A stretch of DNA of 64,000 bases from Acinetobacter seifertii (lineage in GTDB: Bacteria; Pseudomonadota; Gammaproteobacteria; Pseudomonadales; Moraxellaceae): assembly GCF_000368065.1 (NCBI RefSeq), contig NZ_KB851204.1, forward strand, positions 1 to 64,000, given 5' to 3'. Of the stretch, positions 36,447 to 44,610 are shown piece after piece (the stretch's first letter is position 1; each line of letters opens with the position of its first letter). The notes under the pieces were generated by a model. It saw only the letters and a program-made list of their open reading frames with translations. It was not told the DNA's origin and did not search any database. The position numbers and the translations under genes were made by a program.

Positions 36447-37256
36447 GTGATTTATATACTGATTTTACTGGTTCTTTTGACTGTGCTATTTAGCTATAAA
36501 TATGCTTGGTGGAAACCCACAATTAACTGGAATAGGCCACGTGTTTTGATGTACCACATGGTGAGAGATCATATTGATGGTGCCAAATTTAATAAGCTTC
36601 GAGTAAAACCAATTGAGTTTGAGAAGCAAATTGCATGGATGAAATCAAAAGGTTTTCATTTCGTAACTATGCAAGAGCTACAGGAAAATTGGGGTAAACA
36701 TCCTGCTAAAACTGTTGCAATCACTTTTGATGATGGGTATTTGGATAACTTGCAAAATGCTTATCCGGTTTTAGAAAAATATCAGGCAAAAGCTACAATT
36801 TATATTGTGGTAGACCGGCATCACCGAGATTGGTCAACTTATAAAAAAGAGCACCACAATAGTGGTGAGTTAATGCGTGAGCCAAAGCTGAATGACTTAG
36901 AGGTTAAACAGCTTGTAGAAAGTGGGCTTATTGAAATTGGTTCGCATACATTAACCCATGCCAATTTAAATAAACTGGATGATGAAAGTTGTTTAAAAGA
37001 ATTAACAGATTCAAAGCAACAGTTAGAGGAGTTAACAGGTCGTACTGTAACAAGTTTTGCTTATCCATTCGGTATTTATTCTGATCGAGATGTCAAATTC
37101 GTTAAACAAGCAGGATATCTTAATGCGGTAACCACAAGTGAAGGTATCGATGGTATCCAGCCTGATTTTATGCAGTTGCAGCGTATTAAGGTTAGCGGGA
37201 AAGATTCTTTATTTGCAGTCAAGCTGCGTTTAAAACTGGGTAAGCGTGAGGGTTAA
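36447..37256 (+). CDS. polysaccharide deacetylase (OC locus)
   Basis: A 269-residue membrane-anchored NodB-type carbohydrate esterase (CE4). An N-terminal membrane helix (2-20) is followed by MYHMVRDH, the TFDDGY motif (about residue 94) with catalytic and metal-binding Asp, GSHTLTHANL with the two metal His, and SFAYPFG. It is expected to remove N-acetyl groups from a core hexosamine on the periplasmic side or at the membrane. The start is GTG at 36447, 13 bases after the previous gene; an ATG frame just before it is out of frame and stops at once. Confidence 0.87.
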   Translation: MIYILILLVLLTVLFSYKYAWWKPTINWNRPRVLMYHMVRDHIDGAKFNKLRVKPIEFEKQIAWMKSKGFHFVTMQELQENWGKHPAKTVAITFDDGYLDNLQNAYPVLEKYQAKATIYIVVDRHHRDWSTYKKEHHNSGELMREPKLNDLEVKQLVESGLIEIGSHTLTHANLNKLDDESCLKELTDSKQQLEELTGRTVTSFAYPFGIYSDRDVKFVKQAGYLNAVTTSEGIDGIQPDFMQLQRIKVSGKDSLFAVKLRLKLGKREG

Positions 37257-37258
37257 TC

Positions 37259-38242
37259 ATGAAAATTACGCTTATGATGGCAAGTGATGAGGAAGGTGGC
37301 CTAGAAAAGCATGTACTTGAGCTGGTTGCTGGTTTATCACAAGAACATGAAGTTTCTCTAATTGCACATCAGAAATATCAAAGTCAGGTGGAAAGTTCGG
37401 TGAACTTTGTTGCTTTTGATATGAGTGGCAGTCGTTATAACCCGTGGACGAAATATCTGCTTAAAAAAACAATATTGGGGACAGAACCACAAGTACTACA
37501 TGCTCATGCTTCTAAAACGGCTAAACTGTTGCAAGGCATGATTGCAGGTTTTGATTTCCCTTGTGTGGTGACTATTCATGGTGCAAAGAAAAAGATTGAT
37601 TGTTACTTAGCATTTGATCATATCATTTGTGTGAGTAAGCGACTTGCACAGCTTGTGGGGCAGCCAGAAAAACTCAGTGTGGTCTATAATGGCATTTCTT
37701 TGAATATGCCTGCTCAATCATTTGTGAAAAATAGAAAATTTATTGCCATTGGGCGTTTAAATGAAGTGAAAGGTTTCGATCTTTTACTGGCTGCTTGGCG
37801 GAACATTTCACACCAATTAACTATTGTTGGTGATGGTGAAGAACGAGAGAAGCTAAAGCAATTGATTCAAGACTACCAATTAGCTGATCGGGTTCACTTA
37901 TATGGGTATAGTGGCAATATTCACCCTTTGATTACAGACCATGAGGCCTTGATTGTGTCGTCCTTGCGTGAAGGGGGGCCGTATACACTTGCTGAAAGTT
38001 TATTGCTTCAACGTCCTGTGTTAGGGACTGATGTCGGAATGATGGCTGAGTTTATTCCTATTGAGTTTCTATGTGAGCCAAATAATATTGAAGCATTGCA
38101 ACAAGTAATTCAAAACTATTTGGATATGGTAGCCCCTGAGGCAAGTTTTAAACAGGCTTATGCCCTGGCACAAGAACAATTGACTTTTACAAAAATGATT
38201 GATCATACGGTCCAAGTTTATCAATCATTGCTTTCACCATAG
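37259..38242 (+). CDS. GT4 family glycosyltransferase (OC locus)
   Basis: A 327-residue GT-B enzyme of the glycosyltransferase group 1 class. It shows the N-terminal GGLEKHVLELVAGL loop, the VVYNGISL linker, AIGRLNEVKGFDLLLAAW and the C-terminal EX7E-type site SLREGGPYTLAESLLLQRPVLGTDVGG-like segment (with GMMAEF). It starts 2 bases after the deacetylase gene, so translation is probably coupled. It is likely to act on LOS core at the inner face of the inner membrane. The donor sugar is unknown. Confidence 0.87.
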   Translation: MKITLMMASDEEGGLEKHVLELVAGLSQEHEVSLIAHQKYQSQVESSVNFVAFDMSGSRYNPWTKYLLKKTILGTEPQVLHAHASKTAKLLQGMIAGFDFPCVVTIHGAKKKIDCYLAFDHIICVSKRLAQLVGQPEKLSVVYNGISLNMPAQSFVKNRKFIAIGRLNEVKGFDLLLAAWRNISHQLTIVGDGEEREKLKQLIQDYQLADRVHLYGYSGNIHPLITDHEALIVSSLREGGPYTLAESLLLQRPVLGTDVGMMAEFIPIEFLCEPNNIEALQQVIQNYLDMVAPEASFKQAYALAQEQLTFTKMIDHTVQVYQSLLSP

Positions 38243-38254
38243 GATGATGGATTA

Positions 38255-39298
38255 ATGGCACAACAAAAACCTTTTATCCTAGCGTTGACCGATGGTAAAG
38301 CAGGCCATGAAACTCAAACTCAAGGAATAGTGCAACTACTGAATCAACAGCAAGAGTATCAGGTCAAATGGGTTCAATTAAATCTACCTAAAAAATGGTT
38401 GTATCGTGTTCTGAAGTTACTGATCAAGTTTTCAATAAATACGCAGTGGCTGCGTTATTTTCTTGATACCCAAACCCTAAGAGCATTAGAGCAGAAACAG
38501 GTTGCTTATATTGTATCGGCAGGGGGAAACACTCTACTTCCTAATCTATTGCTCAAACAACATTTATACAAAGATCAAAATGTGAAAAATTTGGTCGCGA
38601 GTTCGTTACGGGGGATTAGCGCTAACTTGTTTGATGTGGTATTTACCATTCATGAACAACAAGCCTTATCGCCTCATTATTTTTATTATCCAATTGCACC
38701 GAATAAAATGAGTGCTTCACCTCTAACACGCGAGCAGGCACGGGAAAATTTGGGTATTCAAAATGCTGAGCAAGCGATTGCAATTTTGATTGGTGCTGAC
38801 ACCAAAACAGTAAAAATTGGTGAAGCCGCGCAATGGGCAACTGTTTTACAGCAGATTCGAAAGCAATATCCAACAGCGAGATTATTAGTTACGACATCGC
38901 GTAGAACGTCAGTTAATTTTGAAAAAGAGTTACAAGAGCTTGCTGAACAGTACGATATTTTTCAGGCAAATGACTGGCTAACATGGGTTGCACAAGGGCA
39001 AAGTTGTGATATTAAAGACTACATTAAAGCAGCTGATTGGATTTTAGCGAGCCCAGACTCAACTTCGATGGTCGCAGAGGTTATTATGTCAGGAAGCAAA
39101 TTGCTAGTACTTTATAATGAAGTTGCAGTACAGGATGTAGCTATCAAACAACAATTAAACTCCTTAGCTCAACAGCATTGGTTATATTTATTAAATTTTT
39201 TAGATGCTCATCAAATTGTTGAGGCTGTCCAAAAATTAAAAGTACAAGACCATACGAGAGAGATGACTCGAAAATTAAATACTATTTTGGGAAAATAA
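38255..39298 (+). CDS. second ELM1/GtrOC1-like putative glycosyltransferase (OC locus)
   Basis: A 347-residue protein with the same family marks as the gene at 35546: LTDGKAGHETQTQGI at the start, an ILIGADTKTVKIG middle and LLVTTSRRTSVNFEKEL with SPDSTSMVAEVIMSG near the end. It is about 50 residues longer and clearly diverged, so it is a paralogue, not a recent duplicate. It is the last plus-strand gene of the OC locus, 12 bases after the GT4 gene. Confidence 0.8.
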   Translation: MAQQKPFILALTDGKAGHETQTQGIVQLLNQQQEYQVKWVQLNLPKKWLYRVLKLLIKFSINTQWLRYFLDTQTLRALEQKQVAYIVSAGGNTLLPNLLLKQHLYKDQNVKNLVASSLRGISANLFDVVFTIHEQQALSPHYFYYPIAPNKMSASPLTREQARENLGIQNAEQAIAILIGADTKTVKIGEAAQWATVLQQIRKQYPTARLLVTTSRRTSVNFEKELQELAEQYDIFQANDWLTWVAQGQSCDIKDYIKAADWILASPDSTSMVAEVIMSGSKLLVLYNEVAVQDVAIKQQLNSLAQQHWLYLLNFLDAHQIVEAVQKLKVQDHTREMTRKLNTILGK

Positions 39299-39405
39299 AC
39301 TAAGCATTTAGATTTTATTTTTTAATAATCGCCAACTTGATCAGTCAATATATCAAATTCTGGATAAATTTAAAAAATAAAAAAGAGCAGGGAATCTCCT
39401 CCTTT

Positions 39406-40425
39406 TTATTTGGGTTGCTTTAATAATGTTTTATAAGGAGCAACGAAGCAAACTGATAAAATAAGTTGTATAAGTAGTTTTAGAATATAAATAGGTGCAA
39501 TATAGAAAGGTAAAGTCTCTAGCGCTGTTATGCAGGTTGGCATAATACGATTATAATAACGACGACGAATAGCTAAAGAGGCATTTTTTCTTAATTCTTT
39601 TGATAAACATCTTTGGTTAATTTGATAAGCCTTACTCGCTTCTGGATGCGTCTTCGAATAATCTTTTAAGAATTGTGACATACTTTGGCGGAACAAAATC
39701 ACTTGCCGTCTTACTTCAAAATGATCTTTTTTCTTTTTGGCTTGAGCAATAACACTGGTGTCGTGGTAGCGGAAATAATTTAAACATTCATGCGTAAAGA
39801 AGATGTCACCTTGCGATACGATTTTTGCCCAAATTTCCCAATCACCAATAAAGCGTAAACTCGGATTAGCTCCACCTACATCGAAATAAGTCTGTTTTTT
39901 AAAAATGACACCACTGGCATTTGGAATGGTGTTTTGAGCATTTAAAAATCTTTCGATATATTCGAGACCATTCATTTCAAAATCATTTTCAAATAATTTT
40001 GAATCAACTTGATCAGTAAAATCTTTCCATGAACCTGTGACTTCACCTTGTACATTCATTCGATGAGATTGGCTGTAGGCAAGAACAAGCTTAGGATTTT
40101 TTTCAAAATGAGGGACTAATTTTTCTAAGAACTGTAGATCAGCAACATCATCAGACTCTGCAATCCAGATCAGATCGCCTTTTGCCAGATGCATGCCTTT
40201 GTTCCATTGGCAAAATGTTGAGCCTGAATTTTGTTCATTAATAATGCAATGTGAAACTCTCGGATGGCTTTTGTATTTCTCTAAAATTTCAGCACTATGA
40301 TCGGGTGATAGATCATCTAAAAGAATCACTTCAAATTGCGAATAGCTTTGGTTAAGAATGCTCTCAATTCTGTCTTCTAAATATTGGGCATGGTTATAAC
40401 TTGGAACAATAACACTAACAAACAC
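39406..40425 (-). CDS. GT2 family glycosyltransferase (OC locus)
   Basis: A 339-residue GT-A enzyme. VSVIVPSYNHAQYLEDRIESIL opens the nucleotide-binding fold, LLDDLSPDHS gives the first Asp pair and IAESDD is the metal-binding DXD-type motif (about residue 92). GDWEIWAKI lies in the acceptor region, and a C-terminal amphipathic/membrane helix (about 305-330) could hold it to the inner membrane. It is transcribed towards the plus-strand OC genes, downstream of the CgeB-like gene by 37 bases. Confidence 0.87.
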   Translation of the reverse strand: MFVSVIVPSYNHAQYLEDRIESILNQSYSQFEVILLDDLSPDHSAEILEKYKSHPRVSHCIINEQNSGSTFCQWNKGMHLAKGDLIWIAESDDVADLQFLEKLVPHFEKNPKLVLAYSQSHRMNVQGEVTGSWKDFTDQVDSKLFENDFEMNGLEYIERFLNAQNTIPNASGVIFKKQTYFDVGGANPSLRFIGDWEIWAKIVSQGDIFFTHECLNYFRYHDTSVIAQAKKKKDHFEVRRQVILFRQSMSQFLKDYSKTHPEASKAYQINQRCLSKELRKNASLAIRRRYYNRIMPTCITALETLPFYIAPIYILKLLIQLILSVCFVAPYKTLLKQPK

Positions 40426-40462
40426 GTGAGGGTGGCCTATACAAAATTAAAAAAGCTAAAAC

Positions 40463-41401
40463 TTAAGCTTGAAGCAATAAGTCAACGACGGTCTCTAACC
40501 TATTTTTATAAGTATGACTCTGTTGAACTTTATACATGGCTGCTTCAGCGCTGATTATTGGATCTTTTAACTTCAATCGCAATTCTTGCGGATTCTCGAA
40601 TGAAATAATTTCATTTTTGATGTCAAAAGCATAATTGAGATCTTCAACATACTCGCTTACCAAAATACAACCGCAAGCCGGTGCTTCGAAACAACGCATA
40701 TTCATACCTTGACGAATATTTTTCTTGTTAATGACATTCAAGATGTAACGATGTGTCCTGTAGAGTTCGGCAACTTCGGTCAAAGGAATATTGTGAGGGT
40801 GAACAATACTGTTTGTTTTGCTGAGTTTATCCCATCCTTTCCCATAGACAGTGATGGGAAGGGGAATCTGTTCAATGAGCTCTTGTCGATCAGGCGACCA
40901 TGCGCCTACAAATAAAAGACGATCATCTTTTTGTTCATTGCTAGAAAAGAAGACATCTGGATTATAAGCAAGAGGCAGATAAATGGCATGATTTAGTCCC
41001 ATTGCTCTCGCATCTTCGATAAAGCTAGAATCAGTAAAGCAATATAAATCAATGACGTCTTTAGATTTTAATAAGCGCTCATCAAAAAAGTCGCCAATCC
41101 AATGTGCTTTTTTGCATGGAAAATCAGCTAAAACTTGTAGTAAATGATCATTAAAATAAAAAAGATCGGCAATGAGTATGACATCGGGTTGGAATGCTTG
41201 TAACTTCTTTTTGAGTAAATTCGCAGTATAGACATCTTTATTCGGCAAGATTTTTTTGAGGAAACGCTCAGTGGTATTATTATGGTTCAAGGCAAAGCCC
41301 TGAATTTCATAATCAGAGCTATGATGGGCAGCCGCAAGAATACTTTCATACCATTGCAATATGCCACCACGTTTACCAATGACGAGTAGCTTTTTTGGCA
41401 T
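40463..41401 (-). CDS. CgeB-like glycosyltransferase (OC locus)
   Basis: A 312-residue GT-B protein. The N-terminal VIGKRGGILQWYES and the C-terminal GKGWDKL ... GMNMRCFEAPACGCILVSEYVEDL follow the CgeB/Glyco_trans_1_2 pattern, in which the RCFEAPACG block binds the nucleotide sugar. It starts with a one-base overlap (TAATG) with the small membrane gene upstream, so the two are translationally coupled. It is expected to be an LOS outer-core transferase. Confidence 0.82.
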   Translation of the reverse strand: MPKKLLVIGKRGGILQWYESILAAAHHSSDYEIQGFALNHNNTTERFLKKILPNKDVYTANLLKKKLQAFQPDVILIADLFYFNDHLLQVLADFPCKKAHWIGDFFDERLLKSKDVIDLYCFTDSSFIEDARAMGLNHAIYLPLAYNPDVFFSSNEQKDDRLLFVGAWSPDRQELIEQIPLPITVYGKGWDKLSKTNSIVHPHNIPLTEVAELYRTHRYILNVINKKNIRQGMNMRCFEAPACGCILVSEYVEDLNYAFDIKNEIISFENPQELRLKLKDPIISAEAAMYKVQQSHTYKNRLETVVDLLLQA

Positions 41402-41619
41402 TACTCTTTATCCGCATTGCCTTTGAGTACCATATAAATCAGGGCAACAAAGATCAGCAATGCCCCAGCCAAACTACTGATGCAGAAATACAAAATACGT
41501 TGACTGGTCGTCATGTTGAAGAGTTCATTTGCAAGGATGTAACGCATAAAGAACCATTGTGCAAGTGAGAACACGATAATCACAATTGCGTGTCGACGTA
41601 CATCAGGGCGCATTGCCAT
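41401..41619 (-). CDS. small two-helix membrane protein upstream of OC genes
   Basis: A 72-residue protein with two membrane helices (about 11-30 and 42-65) and charged ends. AGAGGT precedes the ATG. Its stop overlaps the start of the CgeB-like gene, and it lies between aspS and the OC transferases. I do not recognise a family. It may be an inner-membrane accessory of the locus or just a conserved neighbour of aspS. Confidence 0.7.
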   Translation of the reverse strand: MAMRPDVRRHAIVIIVFSLAQWFFMRYILANELFNMTTSQRILYFCISSLAGALLIFVALIYMVLKGNADKE

Positions 41620-41721
41620 AAAGCTGACCTCTTAATAAAAAGCAGCCTATTATGCCACTGACCTGCCTATTCGCAAAGTATCGCCTTAGGTAAGTTGAAT
41701 ATGTGCTTCATAACACGCAAT

Positions 41722-41752
41722 AAAAAACCCTGCTTAAACAGGGTTTTTTATT
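41722..41752 (-). terminator. terminator of aspS
   Basis: Perfect stem AAAAAACCCTG / CAGGGTTTTTT with a 6-base loop; on the minus strand it ends in six T, 14 bases after the aspS stop. It separates aspS from the OC genes. Confidence 0.92.
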
Positions 41753-41765
41753 TAAAATCTAAAAA

Positions 41766-43550
41766 TTATTTAGATTCTTCAGCTTTTGGCTTTTCACGTA
41801 AACGAATGCCCAAGTCACGAAGCTGGTTAGCTTCAACTGGAGCAGGTGCTTGAGTAAGTGGACATTCAGCAGTTTTCGTTTTAGGAAATGCAATAACGTC
41901 ACGAATAGAAGTCGCGCCAGTCATTAACATTACTAAACGGTCAAGACCAAATGCCAGACCACCGTGAGGAGGAGCACCGTAACGAAGTGCGTTGAGTAAG
42001 AAGCTGAATTTCTCTTCCGCTTCTTCATCAGAAATACCAAGCGCTTCAAAAATCGCTTTTTGCATTTCTAGTGTATAAATACGTAGAGAACCACCACCAA
42101 CTTCAGTACCGTTCAATACCATGTCATAAGCAACTGAAAGTGCTTCACCTGGATTGTTCTTCACTTCTTCTACGCTTGATTTTGGTAGAGTGAATGGATG
42201 GTGAACAGAAGTCCATTTGCCATCGTCAGTTTCTTCAAACATTGGGAAGTCAACAACCCAAAGTGGAGCCCACTCACAAGTTGCAAGATTCAAGTCGTGA
42301 CCAATCTTGACACGAAGAGCACCCATTGCATCATTTACAACTTTAGCTTTATCAGCACCGAAGAATACGATATCGCCATCTTGAGCACCAACACGTTCCA
42401 ACAATTCAAGTACGATTGGTTCAATGAATTTCACGATTGGAGATTGAAGACCTTCAATTCCTTTAGCGAGCTCATTAACTTTGATGTAAGCCAAACCTTT
42501 TGCGCCATAGATGCCAACGAATTTGGTGTATTCATCAATTGCGCTACGTGGCAATGAAGCTGCACCAGGAACGCGTAAAGCAACAATACGACCTTTAGGA
42601 TCTTTTGCAGGTCCAGCAAATACTTTGAACTCTACTTCTTGCATTAAGTCTGCAACGTCAACGAGTTTCAACGGAATACGCATATCAGGTTTATCTGATG
42701 CATAGTCACGCATTGCATCTGCGTAAGTCATACGTTGGAATTTATCGAATTTAACGCCAAGAAGTTCATCGAACATCTTCACAGTAAGGACTTCCATTAA
42801 GTCCATGATCTCATCGTCACTCATGAACGATGTTTCAACGTCGATTTGAGTAAATTCTGGCTGACGGTCAGCACGCAAGTCTTCATCACGGAAACATTTC
42901 GCGATTTGGTAGTAACGATCAATACCACCTACCATCAACAATTGTTTGAATAATTGTGGTGATTGTGGAAGTGCATAGAAACTACCATTTTGTACACGAC
43001 TTGGTACTAAGTAGTCACGTGCACCTTCAGGGGTTGCACGTGTCAAAATAGGTGTTTCAACGTCTAAGAAACCATTATCTTCGAAATAGTTGCGAATAAG
43101 GTTGGTCAATTTAGAACGGAAGCGTAAACGATCCAACATTTCAGGACGACGAATATCCAAGAAACGATATTTCAAACGAATTTCTTCAGAAATATTGGTA
43201 TTTTCATCATTTAAAGGGAATGGAGGTGTTTCTGAAGTGGCAAGAACTTCGATGTCTTTACCCAAAACTTCAATTTGACCACTCACCATGTTGGCATTTT
43301 CAGTACCTTCATAACGGCGACGAACACGACCTGTAATTTTTAATACATATTCAGAACGTGCTTTATCTGCTGTTGCAAATGCTTCTGGAGTATCTGGGTC
43401 AATAACCACTTGAACGAGACCATCACGGTCACGCATATCAAGGAAAATAACACCGCCATGGTCACGGCGACGGTGTACCCAACCGCATAATGTAACGGTT
43501 TGGTCGATTTGGGCTTCAGTTAAAGAGCCGCAGTAATGAGTTCGCATCAT
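41766..43550 (-). CDS. aspS: aspartyl-tRNA synthetase
   Basis: A 594-residue class IIb aminoacyl-tRNA synthetase of the bacterial type. It has the N-terminal OB anticodon-binding domain (VTLCGWVHRRRDHGGVIFLDMRDRDG), motif 2 FRDEDLRADRQPEFTQID and motif 3 GGLAFGLDRLVMLMTG, with the bacterial GAD insertion between. It charges tRNA-Asp. Two ATG codons in a row start the frame. In A. baumannii it marks the second border of the OC locus. Confidence 0.97.
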   Translation of the reverse strand: MMRTHYCGSLTEAQIDQTVTLCGWVHRRRDHGGVIFLDMRDRDGLVQVVIDPDTPEAFATADKARSEYVLKITGRVRRRYEGTENANMVSGQIEVLGKDIEVLATSETPPFPLNDENTNISEEIRLKYRFLDIRRPEMLDRLRFRSKLTNLIRNYFEDNGFLDVETPILTRATPEGARDYLVPSRVQNGSFYALPQSPQLFKQLLMVGGIDRYYQIAKCFRDEDLRADRQPEFTQIDVETSFMSDDEIMDLMEVLTVKMFDELLGVKFDKFQRMTYADAMRDYASDKPDMRIPLKLVDVADLMQEVEFKVFAGPAKDPKGRIVALRVPGAASLPRSAIDEYTKFVGIYGAKGLAYIKVNELAKGIEGLQSPIVKFIEPIVLELLERVGAQDGDIVFFGADKAKVVNDAMGALRVKIGHDLNLATCEWAPLWVVDFPMFEETDDGKWTSVHHPFTLPKSSVEEVKNNPGEALSVAYDMVLNGTEVGGGSLRIYTLEMQKAIFEALGISDEEAEEKFSFLLNALRYGAPPHGGLAFGLDRLVMLMTGATSIRDVIAFPKTKTAECPLTQAPAPVEANQLRDLGIRLREKPKAEESK

Positions 43551-43720
43551 GATGAAGATTATCCAAACTATATTGGCTGAAAAGACGGATGCGTAAACCG
43601 CGCACCGTCAAAAAAGTAAGTTTTCGATTATGCCCTTTTGAGTGGCATGCGACAAGAACTAGATCAAAAAACAGCTATAATTTAGCTAAAAATGAGCAAT
43701 TTGGCAGCAAGTTTACCTAT

Positions 43721-44485
43721 TCATCCCATTCTTTGTTGTCTATCTAAAAACAAGAATAATAAGCATCCTAAACTAAAAGTACTTAACCAACCTTGCATGA
43801 ACTCATTGATAGATCGACCTGTGAAATAATAGGTGTCGGTGTGCCAGACTTCATGAGGAATGTAACGGGCATAATCCCAAAGAGAAAATAAGCCTAAAAG
43901 TGTAGATAAAGTAAACAGGAACCAAGCAAAAATTTTAATTTTACGGCTTATTTTCCAGTGCTGTTTATATTTGTGATAGTAATGAATACTCATCCAGCCT
44001 AAAAAAGGTAGTGCCAGTGCAGAAGAACCGAGCTGAAGAAGGCGATGCAAAGGATACGGGCGGCCAAAGAAGTGAACCGTTTGGGATAAAAAATCTTGGA
44101 AGATAAACGTTCTAAAGTCAGAATGGGTGAGCCCATCCCAAATGAGATGAGTGGCAATACCGATAATGAGCGCGAATACAACTCCAATAAAAAAGTATAT
44201 AAAATGTTTAATAGAGTGTAATTTCAAATCATGTTGAATGCCAAAAAAACGGTAAACCGCAGGCCTATATAAAACATACCAAACTGCACAAAAGACAAGA
44301 CCTAATGCAAGGTTGGGATAAATTAGACCTTTCCATTGGTGCGTTAGCATGCTGGATTGAACTGTAAATAAGCGATAAAGATCAGGTGTCATACTGCCAA
44401 TCGCTAAGGCGGCAATAGGTAGATTATTTCTGCTTAATTTGGCAATTGGTGGTGCAATAACAGCATGAGAGATTGTAAAAGGCAT
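43721..44485 (-). CDS. DUF4184 family membrane protein
   Basis: A 254-residue multi-spanning membrane protein starting MPFTISHAVIAPPIAK, the hallmark of DUF4184, a group related to membrane metal-dependent hydrolases (YdjM-like). GSMTPDLYRLF near residue 31 and ATHLIWDGLTHSD near 111 supply the conserved Asp and His residues. There are about six helices. No substrate is known. It is divergent from znuD, so the Zur box lies in their shared upstream region. Confidence 0.82.
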   Translation of the reverse strand: MPFTISHAVIAPPIAKLSRNNLPIAALAIGSMTPDLYRLFTVQSSMLTHQWKGLIYPNLALGLVFCAVWYVLYRPAVYRFFGIQHDLKLHSIKHFIYFFIGVVFALIIGIATHLIWDGLTHSDFRTFIFQDFLSQTVHFFGRPYPLHRLLQLGSSALALPFLGWMSIHYYHKYKQHWKISRKIKIFAWFLFTLSTLLGLFSLWDYARYIPHEVWHTDTYYFTGRSINEFMQGWLSTFSLGCLLFLFLDRQQRMG

Positions 44486-44570
44486 TGGAAACGGACGCTT
44501 CTCACATCATCAAAAACAACGAGTCTAACGAAACATACCTTGGGTTAATGTTTTTTATTGCAAAACGTTT

Positions 44571-44593
44571 GTAATGTTATAATATAACAAAAA
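44571..44593 (+). promoter_or_regulatory. Zur-type operator upstream of znuD
   Basis: Perfect palindrome TGTTATA-A-TATAACA (44575-44589), the core of the zinc-uptake regulator box known in Acinetobacter (consensus of the form AATGTTATAATATAACATT). It lies 21 bases before the znuD start, where bound Zur would block transcription when zinc is plentiful. It is also within reach of the divergent DUF4184 gene. Confidence 0.82.
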
Positions 44594-44610
44594 AATACGG
44601 GTCATTCATT

